A stretch of DNA of 64,000 nt from Calditrichia bacterium (GTDB taxonomy: Bacteria; Calditrichota; Calditrichia; RBG-13-44-9; J075): positions 1-64,000 of the forward strand of contig JACKAP010000003.1 of the NCBI GenBank assembly GCA_020635015.1, in the 5' to 3' direction. The notes beneath the pieces are model-generated. The model searched no databases. It saw only the letters and a program-made list of their open reading frames with translations, and was not told the DNA's origin. Within the stretch, counting starts at the first letter, position 1, and each line of letters starts with the position of its first letter. Of this stretch, positions 51,988 through 60,327 are shown piece by piece. The position numbers were made by a program, and so were the translations under genes.

Positions 51988-54900
51988 CCCCGCTCGGCCA
52001 ACCGGAACGGGCCACCCAGGAACGGGTGATCGCGCTGTTCCATAACGAGTTGGATTACCGCTACCTCGGCGACTGGCGCGACCGCGAAAATAATCGCAAT
52101 GTCGAGGAAGACTTGCTTTCGGAATGGCTGGGCCAGCGCGGCTACACCGCGGCGCAGATCGCCGCTGCCCTGCATAAGCTGCGCACCGAAGCGGAAAACC
52201 ACAACCGGAAGCTCTACGCCAACAATCGCGCAGTCTACCAACTGCTGCGCTATGGGGTACCGGTGAAGACCGAGGCGGGCAGGGTGACGGAGACGGTGCG
52301 CCTGATCGACTGGGAGCGGCCGGAGGCAAACGATTTCGCCATCGCCGAGGAGGTGACCCTGTGCGGCCATCACGAGCGGCGGCCGGACCTGGTGCTCTAT
52401 GTGAACGGCATCGCAGTGGGGGTGATCGAGCTGAAGAACAGTCGGGTCGCCATCGGCGAGGGCATCCGCCAGCTGCTCTCCAATCAGCTGCCGGAATTCA
52501 ACGAGCGCTTCTTTTCTACGGTGCAAATCGTCTTCGCCGGGAATGATTCGGAAGGCCTGCGCTATGGGACCATCGGCACCGAGGAGAAATATTTCCTGAC
52601 CTGGAAGGAAGATGAAGCGGATAACCGCGGCTACAAGCTCGACAAATACCTGCGCAAGCTCTGCCGCAAGGAGCGGCTGATCGAGTTGATGCACGATTTT
52701 GTGCTCTTCGACGGGGGCGTCAAGAAGCTGCCCCGGCCGCACCAGTATTTCGCGGTGAAGGCGGCCCAGGCGCAGGTGGAACAGCGGCAGGGCGGGATCA
52801 TCTGGCACACCCAGGGCAGTGGCAAGAGCATCGTGATGGTGCTGCTGGCGAAGTGGATCCTGGAGAACCATCCCCACGCCCGGGTGGCGATCATCACCGA
52901 CCGCGACGCGCTCGACAAGCAGATCGAGCGGGTCTTCCGCGAGGCGGGGGAGAAGATCCGCCGCACCCGCAGCGGCAGCGACCTGATGCGCCAGCTCGGC
53001 CAGGCCGCCCCACGCCTGCTCTGCTCCCTGATCCACAAGTTCGGGCGGCGGGAAACCGATAACTTCGAGGAATTCATCAAAGAGCTGGAAGCCCAGCCCA
53101 CCCCGGCGGTGGGGGAGCTGTTCCTGTTCGTCGACGAGTGTCACCGCACCCAGGGCGGCAAACTGCACCGGGTGATGAAGGCGCTGCTGCCCGGCGCGGT
53201 GTTCATCGGCTTCACCGGCACCCCGCTGCTGGCAAATGACCGCGCTACCAGCCGGGAAGTCTTCGGCGGCTACATTCACACCTACAAATTCAGTGAGGGC
53301 GTGGCAGACGGGGTGATATTGGACCTGGTCTACGAGGCGCGGGATATCGACCAGCGGCTCGGCTCTCCGGAGAAGATCGACGCCTGGTTCGAGACTAAAA
53401 CCCGGGGATTGAACGACTGGCAGAAAGCCGAGCTGAAAAATCATTGGGGCACCCTGCAGCAGGTGCTCAGCTCCAAAGCGCGGATGGACCGGGTGGTGAG
53501 CGACATCATCTTCGATTTCAGTTGCAAGCCGCGGCTGTCGAGCGAGCGGGGCAACGCCATTCTGGTCGCTTCCAGCATCTATGAGGCCTGCAAGTATTAC
53601 GAGCTGTTCCAGAAGACCCCCTTCAAGGGCAAATGCGCGGTGGTCACCTCCTACAATCCCCAGGCCCGGGATGTGACCCGGGAGGAAACCGGCGCCAACA
53701 CCGAGACTGACCGGCAGTTCATCTATAACACCTACCAGGATTTGCTGAAAGATGCCGAAGCCCGGCCCAACATGACCAAAACCGAGGCTTACGAGGAACA
53801 GGCCAAGACGCTGTTCACCCGCGAGCCGGCCAACATGAAGCTGCTGATCGTGGTCGACAAGCTGCTCACCGGTTTCGACGCCCCGCCCTGCACTTATCTT
53901 TATATCGACAAGTCGATGCAGGATCACGGCCTGTTTCAGGCGATCTGCCGCACCAACCGCCTGGATGGAGAGGATAAGGATTTCGGCTACATCGTCGATT
54001 ACAAGGATCTCTTCAAAAAGGTCGAGAATGCGCTTGCGGTCTATTCCTCGGCGCTCGATCACAGCGCCGGGGGGCCGCCGCCGGAGGTGCTGCTGCAGGA
54101 TCGGCTGACCCGGGGCCGGGAGCGGCTTGACCATGCCCTGGAGTCGTTGGCGCTGTTGTGCGAGCCGGTACTGCCGCCGCAGGATGCGCTGGCTTATATA
54201 CATTACTTTTGCGGCAACGTGGAAATTCCCAGCGATCTGCAGGAGCGGGAGCCGCGGCGGGTGGCGCTCTACAAACAGGTGGCAGGTCTGCTGCGCGCCT
54301 ACGCCAACCTTGCCGATGAGCTGGCCGGAGCGGGATACAGCGCGGCGGAAATCGCGCGAATTAAGCAGCAAGTGATGCATTACCTTGATTTACGAGATAT
54401 TGTTCGCCGGGCGAGCGGTGAGACGCTGGATCTGAAGCCTTTCGAGGCGGACATGCGGCATCTGATCGACACCTACATCGAGGCCGCGGAGCCGCGCCAG
54501 ATCTCGAGCTTCGGCGAGCTGGGACTGCTGGAGCTGATCGTGAAAACCGGCATCGCCGATGCCATTGCCGCGCAACTGGGGCGGATCAAGAGCAACCGGA
54601 ACGCGGTGGCTGAGACCATCGAGAACAACGTGCGGCGCAAGATCATCAAGGAGCATCTCAACGACCCTGCATTTTACGAACGGATGTCGGCGTTGCTCGA
54701 TGAGATCATCGCCGCCCGCAAGGCGAAGGCGTTGGCCTATGAGGAATACCTGAAGCGCATCGCCGAATTGATCGGCAAGGTGCAGTCGGGCGTGAGCGAG
54801 GACATCCCGGAACCGCTGCGCCACAGCCCGGCGCTACGTGCGCTTTACAACAATCTGATAGGGGAGGGGGGACCCGCTACGAAGTCTGGGCGGGTGGCGG

Positions 54901-55109
54901 CCCCGCCGGGCGAATATGGCGCTTCCGGCGATCCCCCGCTGGAATTGGCGTTAAAGATCGATGCCAAACTGCGGGCGGAGAGCCCGGACGGCTGGCGCGG
55001 AGTGCCGGCGCGGGAGCAGGTGGTTAAGGGAATCTTGTATGACATTTTGAAAGACGATGCCGAGGTCGAGCGAATCTTCCGGATCGTCAAAGCGCAGAGC
55101 GAGTACTGA
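51984..55109 (+). CDS. hsdR: Type I restriction subunit (DNA translocase/nuclease)
   Basis: A 1041-residue R subunit. The N-terminal nuclease domain has PDLVLYVNGIAVGVIELKNS near 133-152 (PD-(D/E)xK type). The helicase motor has Walker A QGSGKS with Gly278-Lys281, DECHRT from Asp384, FTGTP near 411 and the late VVDKLLTGFDAP and AICRTNR motifs. The C-terminal about 250 residues are helical and would contact HsdM/HsdS. A GGAGGA site precedes the ATG. Cleavage depends on a working HsdS, which is frameshifted here. The ygjP-like gene starts within its stop codon. Confidence 0.95.
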   Translation: MTPLGQPERATQERVIALFHNELDYRYLGDWRDRENNRNVEEDLLSEWLGQRGYTAAQIAAALHKLRTEAENHNRKLYANNRAVYQLLRYGVPVKTEAGRVTETVRLIDWERPEANDFAIAEEVTLCGHHERRPDLVLYVNGIAVGVIELKNSRVAIGEGIRQLLSNQLPEFNERFFSTVQIVFAGNDSEGLRYGTIGTEEKYFLTWKEDEADNRGYKLDKYLRKLCRKERLIELMHDFVLFDGGVKKLPRPHQYFAVKAAQAQVEQRQGGIIWHTQGSGKSIVMVLLAKWILENHPHARVAIITDRDALDKQIERVFREAGEKIRRTRSGSDLMRQLGQAAPRLLCSLIHKFGRRETDNFEEFIKELEAQPTPAVGELFLFVDECHRTQGGKLHRVMKALLPGAVFIGFTGTPLLANDRATSREVFGGYIHTYKFSEGVADGVILDLVYEARDIDQRLGSPEKIDAWFETKTRGLNDWQKAELKNHWGTLQQVLSSKARMDRVVSDIIFDFSCKPRLSSERGNAILVASSIYEACKYYELFQKTPFKGKCAVVTSYNPQARDVTREETGANTETDRQFIYNTYQDLLKDAEARPNMTKTEAYEEQAKTLFTREPANMKLLIVVDKLLTGFDAPPCTYLYIDKSMQDHGLFQAICRTNRLDGEDKDFGYIVDYKDLFKKVENALAVYSSALDHSAGGPPPEVLLQDRLTRGRERLDHALESLALLCEPVLPPQDALAYIHYFCGNVEIPSDLQEREPRRVALYKQVAGLLRAYANLADELAGAGYSAAEIARIKQQVMHYLDLRDIVRRASGETLDLKPFEADMRHLIDTYIEAAEPRQISSFGELGLLELIVKTGIADAIAAQLGRIKSNRNAVAETIENNVRRKIIKEHLNDPAFYERMSALLDEIIAARKAKALAYEEYLKRIAELIGKVQSGVSEDIPEPLRHSPALRALYNNLIGEGGPATKSGRVAAPPGEYGASGDPPLELALKIDAKLRAESPDGWRGVPAREQVVKGILYDILKDDAEVERIFRIVKAQSEY

Positions 55110-55825
55110 TGGGCGAGCAGATTCAGCTGGGCGGCATCACCATCGAAGTGGTGCGCAAGGCGATCAAGAACGTGCATCTCAGCGTCTACCCGCCGGCCGG
55201 GCGGGTGCGCATCTCGGCGCCGGAGCACCTCAGCCTGGAGACCATCCGGGTGTTCGCCATCGCCAAACTCGATTGGATCAAACAGCAGCAGGCCAAACTG
55301 CGCGCCCAGGCGCGGGAGACGCCGCGGGAATTTCTGGAGCGGGAGAGCCACTACCTGTGGGGGCAGCGCTATCTGTTGCAGGTGATTGAACGCGAGGAGG
55401 TGCCGGCGGTCACGCTGCGCGGCAACAAGATGGTGCTGCAGGTGCGGCCCCAAACCGATATTGCCAAACGCCGGGAAATCCTCGATAGCTGGTACCGCGA
55501 GCAGTTGAAGGCGGCGCTGCCATCGTTGATTTCCAAATGGGAGCCGAAGCTCGGGGTGCGCGTCGAGCGCTTCCACGTGCAGCGCATGAAGACCCGATGG
55601 GGGAGCTGCAACCCGCCAAAACGCAGCATCCGCCTCAACACCGAGCTGGCCCGCAAGCCCCGGGAATGCCTGGAATACCTGGTGGTGCACGAGATGGTGC
55701 ACCTGCTGGAGCCGACGCATAATGAGCGGTTTATTGCCCTGATGGACCGGTTTTTACCGAATTGGCGGCACTTGCGGGATGTGTTGAACCGGCTGCCGGT
55801 GCGGCATGAGGAATGGGGGTATTGA
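55109..55825 (+). CDS. YgjP/DUF45-type zinc metallopeptidase
   Basis: A 238-residue protein with the WLM/YgjP-like metallopeptidase motif HEMVH at 194-198 and a likely third ligand in PTHNERF a few residues later. Upstream are VRKAIKNVHLSVYPPAGRVRISAP, KLDWIKQQQAKL and MKTRWGSCNPPKRSIRLNTEL, all typical of DUF45. The gene overlaps the hsdR stop (TGATG). DUF45 genes often follow type I restriction operons; their role there is unknown, perhaps in proteolytic control of the restriction complex. The stop is only 10 bases before the GxxExxY left repeat. Confidence 0.88.
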   Translation: MGEQIQLGGITIEVVRKAIKNVHLSVYPPAGRVRISAPEHLSLETIRVFAIAKLDWIKQQQAKLRAQARETPREFLERESHYLWGQRYLLQVIEREEVPAVTLRGNKMVLQVRPQTDIAKRREILDSWYREQLKAALPSLISKWEPKLGVRVERFHVQRMKTRWGSCNPPKRSIRLNTELARKPRECLEYLVVHEMVHLLEPTHNERFIALMDRFLPNWRHLRDVLNRLPVRHEEWGY

Positions 55826-55835
55826 GGATTTTTCC

Positions 55836-56401
55836 TCACCGCAGAGGGCGCAGAGGGCGCAGAGATTTTTTTATAGCACAAGAACTCAGAAAGATTACAG
55901 GCGTTTATACACTAAAATGCTTCAATTACTGTAGTATGATCAATGGGGGAAATTGAATCATAGGGGGAAGTGTTATGTATACTGGCGTCAATCAAGTGAC
56001 CCATCAAATTATCGGTTTAGCGATTAAGATACATCGCATCCTTGGGCCGGGGCTTTTGGAATCGGTCTATCAGGCTGCTTTGGCGTATGAGTTGAATCAG
56101 GCTGGTCTCAGGTTTGATAAAGAGAAGTCGCTCCCGGCCATCTATGAAGGAATTAAGTTAGATGTTGGCCTACGCTGCGATTTTTTAATCGAGGAAAGTG
56201 TCATCGTTGAGTGCAAGTCTGTAAGATCCTTGCATCCGATAGATCAGGCGCAATTGCTGAGCTATCTGAGGGTCGCCAGGTTGCCTGTCGGGTTGTTGGT
56301 GAACTTTAACGTTCTTGTCCTTAAGGATGGTATCAAGCGGGTCGTCAACGATTATAAGGAATGCAAATAAATCTCTGCGCCCTCTGCGCCCTCTGCGGTG
56401 A
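55836..56401. mobile_element. GxxExxY gene bounded by exact 31-bp inverted repeats
   Basis: Left repeat 55836-55866 (TCACCGCAGAGGGCGCAGAG...) and right repeat 56371-56401 are exact inverted copies over 31 bases and contain a repeated GCAGAGGGC unit. The GxxExxY gene (55975-56370) lies inside, and its stop codon directly touches the right repeat. No transposase is inside. The layout matches the plain CACAGAG hairpins of this window, but with a gene in the loop. Confidence 0.8.
55975..56370 (+). CDS. GxxExxY family protein (PD-(D/E)xK nuclease-like fold)
   Basis: A 131-residue protein. The family-defining motif GLLESVY (26-32) is in RILGPGLLESVYQAALAYEL. A PD-(D/E)xK-like core follows: Asp69 in RCDFLIEESVIVECKS, Glu79 and Lys81, then a helical segment with DQAQLLSYLRV. 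The family occurs in multiple copies in many environmental genomes and its function is unknown; the fold suggests DNA cleavage or binding. The ATG follows a GGGGGAAG stretch. It directly abuts the right inverted repeat, giving a compact unit. Confidence 0.9.
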   Translation: MYTGVNQVTHQIIGLAIKIHRILGPGLLESVYQAALAYELNQAGLRFDKEKSLPAIYEGIKLDVGLRCDFLIEESVIVECKSVRSLHPIDQAQLLSYLRVARLPVGLLVNFNVLVLKDGIKRVVNDYKECK

Positions 56402-56518
56402 AAAATACGAAATCAAACTTTTTTACTTGCCAGGAATCCCTTTTTTGATTAAAGTAAAGGTGTAATTATGTTCACTTAAAATTGCATCTATTAATAATAG
56501 AAAAGCGGAGCCCCCGCC

Positions 56519-56923
56519 ATGACCCAGAGCATCTTCATCAACCTGCCGGTCAAAGATCTTGCCAGATCCACTCAATTCTTCAAATCGCTCGGTTTCACCC
56601 TGGTGCCGCAGTTCAGCGACGAGACGGCCGGCTGTTTGAAGGTCGGGGATAACATCTATGTGATGTTGCTGATCGAGTCACGTTTCCGGGAGTTTACCCA
56701 AAAGCCGGTCAGCGATGCCCGGAAGCAGACGGAAGTGTTGCTGGCGCTGGAAGTGGAAAGCCGTGAAGCGGTGAAGGATCTAGTGGAGAAAGCGCTGGCG
56801 GCCGGCGGATCGCTGTATCTGGAACCCCAGGAGCACGGCTGGATGTTCTCGCACAGTTTTGCAGATTTAGATGGGCATCAGTGGGAAGTGTTTTGGATGG
56901 ATACGGATGCGATGCCGGAGTGA
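56519..56923 (+). CDS. VOC family (glyoxalase-like) protein
   Basis: A 134-residue protein of the vicinal-oxygen-chelate fold. It has IFINLPVKDLARSTQFFKSLGF at the start and FSHSFADLDGHQWEVFWMD at the end, with the C-terminal DGHxWE motif of PhnB/glyoxalase-like proteins. It differs from the classical glyoxalase I by lacking the N-terminal His ligand (Asn in FINLPV). The substrate is unknown; close relatives are called bleomycin-resistance-like or lactoylglutathione-lyase-like. Its stop lies at the start of the GATGGG repeat. Confidence 0.82.
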   Translation: MTQSIFINLPVKDLARSTQFFKSLGFTLVPQFSDETAGCLKVGDNIYVMLLIESRFREFTQKPVSDARKQTEVLLALEVESREAVKDLVEKALAAGGSLYLEPQEHGWMFSHSFADLDGHQWEVFWMDTDAMPE

Positions 56924-57017
56924 TGGGTTAATGGGTTGATGGGTGAATGGGTGAATGGGGAAAAACGGACGTCGCACGAGCCAGCCCATTAACTCATCAA
57001 CCCATTAACCCATTAAC
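56921..57017. repeat. GATGGGTTAATGGG-type inverted repeat, copy 1
   Basis: Left arm TGATGGGTTAATGGGTTGAT... (56921-56960) against right arm ending ATCAACCCATTAACCCATTA (about 56982-57017). The VOC stop codon lies in the left arm. A second copy is at 60163-60280. Confidence 0.85.
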
Positions 57018-57131
57018 AATTAGTCTTAATCTAATAGTCGCAAGCGTTATTAATATAATATATATTATGTAAAGTTAATTATCTGAAAAAAGCACCCGCT
57101 TCTTCCCTTTCGCGGGGTGAGCGCAAAACGT

Positions 57132-58031
57132 TCAAAATTGGTTGAGTACAAGTTGAGAAGGTTCAACTAGCGTGAATACTTCCCATCCGCCAACGGCAAA
57201 ACGATTCGCATTCACTTCGGCTCCGCCGCCATGCTCAGCAACAATATAATAACCTTTTTGAGTTCTTAAGGTAAAAAAACTGCCGTACCGGATCTCATCA
57301 TCATCTTCTGTAAAAACATGCTGCTTGTCAATAATAAAAGTTCCCCATTCTCCCGGCCTGGTTCCGGTTGCCAGGAGCCTGCCTCCACCGCCGTTTTCTG
57401 CCACCCAGCAAAAAGCATTCATCGTTCGAAAATAAACCCGGTCTCCAGACATTAATTGCCCACCGTTCAGGTCCGTTAAAGTAAAGGTCTCCCATGTCCA
57501 TGGCGTCGAACGGTCAGCATTGATCTCCCCGCCTCCACCATTTTCAGCCGTAAAATACTCGTTATTATATGCTCTGATGTGAACATATAATGTCGTACTG
57601 GATATCCATCCTCCGCTTTCGCCTGCCACCCGGGTTGTCGCACTCGAGAAGTCGTCAAACTTATTCCCAATCGGCCCTCTAACCAGGTCAAGCCCCTTTC
57701 CCACAACAGTCGATGCGTTATGAAATTTGTGTGGCAATATCCGCCGGTAAATCATACCTGGTTTCATTTTGGGCAATTTGTTGCCGGTTAAATTAAAGTA
57801 ATCTTCCCCAATAAAATTGTTTTGAGCGTCGTAAAAGCTAATCTCACATCCAACATTGTCAAATTTGGTAAAATTTGGCACGACACTCAGGTCGACTATG
57901 ACCTCGATATACAGAGGGTTGCTCTGATATAATGATACAAACCACTGCTGAGCTGATATGCTGCGTTGATAAAATATCAGCAGTGCTATCAGCGAGCAGC
58001 TTATTTCCCGAATCCAAAGGTCTCTTTTCAT
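57132..58031 (-). CDS. Secreted fascin-like beta-trefoil protein
   Basis: A 299-residue protein with an N-terminal signal (cleavage near SISAQ at residue 27). The first 110 residues form a beta-rich domain without a name. From about 150 on, three similar repeats occur: YFTAENGGGGEINADR...WETFTL, CWVAENGGGGRLLAT...WGTFII and YYIVAEHGGGAEVNANR...WEVFTL. This is the fascin-type beta-trefoil pattern (AENGGG...A.R...WE.F). Such proteins bind glycans or actin in eukaryotes; bacterial ones are secreted. The region is AT-richer than the rest of the window. Together with the upstream gene it forms a two-gene operon, separated by only 17 bases. Confidence 0.78.
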   Translation of the reverse strand: MKRDLWIREISCSLIALLIFYQRSISAQQWFVSLYQSNPLYIEVIVDLSVVPNFTKFDNVGCEISFYDAQNNFIGEDYFNLTGNKLPKMKPGMIYRRILPHKFHNASTVVGKGLDLVRGPIGNKFDDFSSATTRVAGESGGWISSTTLYVHIRAYNNEYFTAENGGGGEINADRSTPWTWETFTLTDLNGGQLMSGDRVYFRTMNAFCWVAENGGGGRLLATGTRPGEWGTFIIDKQHVFTEDDDEIRYGSFFTLRTQKGYYIVAEHGGGAEVNANRFAVGGWEVFTLVEPSQLVLNQF

Positions 58032-58048
58032 GTTTTATGTCCTATCTG

Positions 58049-58780
58049 TTACTGCGGTGTCCTAATTGTGTCAGGCGATACGATTTCATCCGGCCGATAT
58101 TTAAGTGGTGTAGCGGATGGTTTAATCCTGACTGTTTCCGGCTGAACGACTTCCATGTGCAATTGTATGCGTTGAATTTTTTCACTGCCGCTCTCAAATT
58201 CACTATCAACGGTGATGAATTGATATTCGAGCATGCCTTTTTGGGTATAGGCAACTCTAACCACAAAACTGATCTCGAGGTCGAATGTCTTGATATTGAA
58301 CAGAGCGGCCTCATGCTTGCGCTCTAATTCCAATTCACTATCTTGAAGTTCCTTTTTGACCAATCTAATCAACTCTTTTATTCCCAGACCGGGCTGAATA
58401 TATACTTGAATTTCATCTTCCCTTTTTTGAAGCACATAGATTCCGCTACCCTCTTCTTCCCGGTTTAACAATATCCAGCGATGTTTCTTCTGCTCTACTG
58501 AAATAGTAGCTTGCGACGAGAGCGTGATTCCCCTGGATCGGAACTTGTCGATTAACGCCGGTGAAATCACGCTGCGGTCAAGATCCTTTTGCAGAGCGGA
58601 TTCTATTACAAATAATTGTGTGGGTGTAATCAGATCACCCGGTTTCGGCCGGCCTGAATGGAGATAATATCCAAAGAATACTGCACAAATAATTAAAATT
58701 ATTGCAATTAAAGACTTAACAGAGATTTGCTTTTGCAATAATTTATTCACAGGCTTCTGGAGACTGAAACCGGTTTTCAT
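58049..58780 (-). CDS. Membrane-anchored protein with Trypco2-like domain
   Basis: A 243-residue protein with one N-terminal membrane helix (about 24-43), a middle region without recognised fold (FVIESALQKDLDRSVISPALI) and a C-terminal domain of about 85 residues (122-210). The latter, GLGIKELIRLVKKELQDSEL then ALFNIKTFDLEISFVVR and ending KIQRIQLHMEVVQP, fits the trypsin-co-occurring domain 2 pattern by eye. Trypco2 is found in proteins paired with trypsin-like proteases in predicted conflict systems. No protease gene is next to it; the fascin-like gene follows on the same strand. Confidence 0.6.
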   Translation of the reverse strand: MKTGFSLQKPVNKLLQKQISVKSLIAIILIICAVFFGYYLHSGRPKPGDLITPTQLFVIESALQKDLDRSVISPALIDKFRSRGITLSSQATISVEQKKHRWILLNREEEGSGIYVLQKREDEIQVYIQPGLGIKELIRLVKKELQDSELELERKHEAALFNIKTFDLEISFVVRVAYTQKGMLEYQFITVDSEFESGSEKIQRIQLHMEVVQPETVRIKPSATPLKYRPDEIVSPDTIRTPQ

Positions 58781-59143
58781 TGGTAGGTACTCCTCGGATC
58801 TTCATCAAACTTATTACAGTTTTTTGAGCAACAGATTAACATTTTTCGGAATTCATAACATCCTAAGTGCAAATCTGCAGGAGGAGCAGGCTGTGAAGGC
58901 AATGGAAATTTACGATGTTTTTAATCGTATTACCATATCAAATAAACTATCTCAATAGAATCTTTTTTACATTTTTATTTTCCCCCCTGATTCGCTAACT
59001 TTAGCGTTTTCCGGCGGGTTTCTGTTTGATTTGGGAAATCCTGTTTCTCGGTGTGCTCTGTGCCTCTGTGGCAATAGTTGTGAAAATTTGTTGATCACGA
59101 TTTGATATTATCCGTTATAAACTTTTGACTTCAAGGAGGTCTC
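58781..59143. other. 363-base intergenic region upstream of the transsulfuration genes
   Basis: It separates divergent genes. It contains a half copy of the CACAGAG repeat (59047-59072) and AT-rich stretches that probably hold promoters. No further gene or hairpin was recognised. A GGAGG site precedes the cystathionine beta-synthase gene. Confidence 0.5.
59047..59072. repeat. CACAGAG-type repeat, half copy E
   Basis: Only the right arm (CTCGGTGTGCTCTGTGCCTC, ending TGTGGC) is present. It resembles the right arm of copy B at 40139-40164. No partner arm was found nearby. Confidence 0.75.
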
Positions 59144-60118
59144 ATGAAAAGCGCCGCAAATGCACTGCAAACCATCGGCAATACGCCGCTAGTGCAGTTG
59201 AATAAAATCCCCCGCGATACCAAAGCGCGGATGTTCGTCAAACTGGAATTCCTCAACCCGGCAGGCAGTATCAAGGACCGCATGGCCCTCTTCATGGTGG
59301 AAGACGCCGAACGCCGCGGCCTGCTCAAACCTGGGGGCACCATCGTGGAGAACTCTTCCGGAAACACCGGTTCCGCCCTGGCGATGATCGCCGCTATCAA
59401 GGGCTATAAGTGTATCATCACCATGCCGGACAAGATGAGTGACGAGAAGCAGAACCTGATGCGCGCTTTTGGCGCCACGGTGGTGGTGACCCCCACCGAC
59501 GTGCCGGCCGACTCGCCGGAGAGCTACTACAGCGTGGCCCGGCGCATCGCCGAAGAGACCCCCAACTCCTTCTATCCCGATCAATATAACAATCCCCAAA
59601 ACATCGAAGCTCACTACCGCACCACCGGCCCGGAGATCTGGGAACAGACCGAAGGCGAGATCGACATCCTGGTCTGCGGTATTGGCACCGGCGGCACCCT
59701 CAGCGGGGTCGCACGTTATCTTAAGGAGAAAAAACCGGATGTTAAGATCATCGCTGTCGACCCGATCGGCTCGGTGTTCTATGATTATTTCAAGACCGGC
59801 AAACTGCCCAAGACGGAGGTGTACAAGGTGGAAGGCATTGGGGAAGACTATCTGGTGAAGGCGGTCGATTTTAGCATCATCGACGACATCATCCAGGTGA
59901 ATGACGACGAGTCGTTCCGCATGACCCGCCGGCTGTGCCGGGAAGAAGGGATCTTTGCCGGCGGTTCCAGCGGCAGCGCCATTTCCGCCGCGATGAAGGT
60001 GGCCGCAAACCTCACGGAACCGAAAAACATCATCGTGATCCTCCCCGACTCCGGCAGCCGCTACCTCAGCAAACTCTACAATGACGAGTGGATGCGGTCT
60101 CACGGCTTTATTGAGTGA
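59144..60118 (+). CDS. Cystathionine beta-synthase (PLP)
   Basis: A 324-residue PLP enzyme of the CysK/CBS family. PLP Lys44 lies in PAGSIKDRM, the substrate loop is NSSGNTGSAL near 76-85 and the phosphate-binding GIGTGGTLSG near 183-192. The VEGIGEDYLVKAVDFSIID segment is the pattern of cystathionine beta-synthase rather than of cysteine synthase. There is no C-terminal CBS regulatory domain. It precedes a cystathionine gamma-lyase gene, so the pair probably makes cysteine from homocysteine (reverse transsulfuration). Confidence 0.9.
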   Translation: MKSAANALQTIGNTPLVQLNKIPRDTKARMFVKLEFLNPAGSIKDRMALFMVEDAERRGLLKPGGTIVENSSGNTGSALAMIAAIKGYKCIITMPDKMSDEKQNLMRAFGATVVVTPTDVPADSPESYYSVARRIAEETPNSFYPDQYNNPQNIEAHYRTTGPEIWEQTEGEIDILVCGIGTGGTLSGVARYLKEKKPDVKIIAVDPIGSVFYDYFKTGKLPKTEVYKVEGIGEDYLVKAVDFSIIDDIIQVNDDESFRMTRRLCREEGIFAGGSSGSAISAAMKVAANLTEPKNIIVILPDSGSRYLSKLYNDEWMRSHGFIE

Positions 60119-60162
60119 TCTTTTAACTTCCTTGTCCACGGATTACACGGATTGGCACTGAT

Positions 60163-60280
60163 TTGTTAATGGGTTGATGGGTTAATGGGTGTATGGGATA
60201 AAGATATGTGAATCAGAGAATTAATGGGACTTTTCCATGTTTTTCCCCATCAACCCATTAACCCATACACCCATTAACAA
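60163..60280. repeat. GATGGGTTAATGGG-type inverted repeat, copy 2
   Basis: Left arm TTGTTAATGGGTTGATGGGT (from 60163) and right arm ACCCATACACCCATTAACAA (to 60280), around a loop of about 45 bases, between the two transsulfuration genes. Confidence 0.85.
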
Positions 60281-60327
60281 AAGCGCAAATCTTTGGTTTC
60301 GCTTTTAAAAACACTTAAGGAGAACAT

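Noticed and set aside
51963..54380. 805-codon frame antisense to hsdR
   Set aside because: hsdR is unmistakable on the plus strand. The antisense product has no ribosome site or motif.
56921..57017. Possible CRISPR-like regular GATGGG repeats
   Set aside because: The units are short, run in inverted arms and have no unique spacers.
58950..59143. SAM riboswitch before the transsulfuration genes
   Set aside because: No SAM-I core motifs were recognised; the region holds a half CACAGAG repeat and AT-rich DNA.
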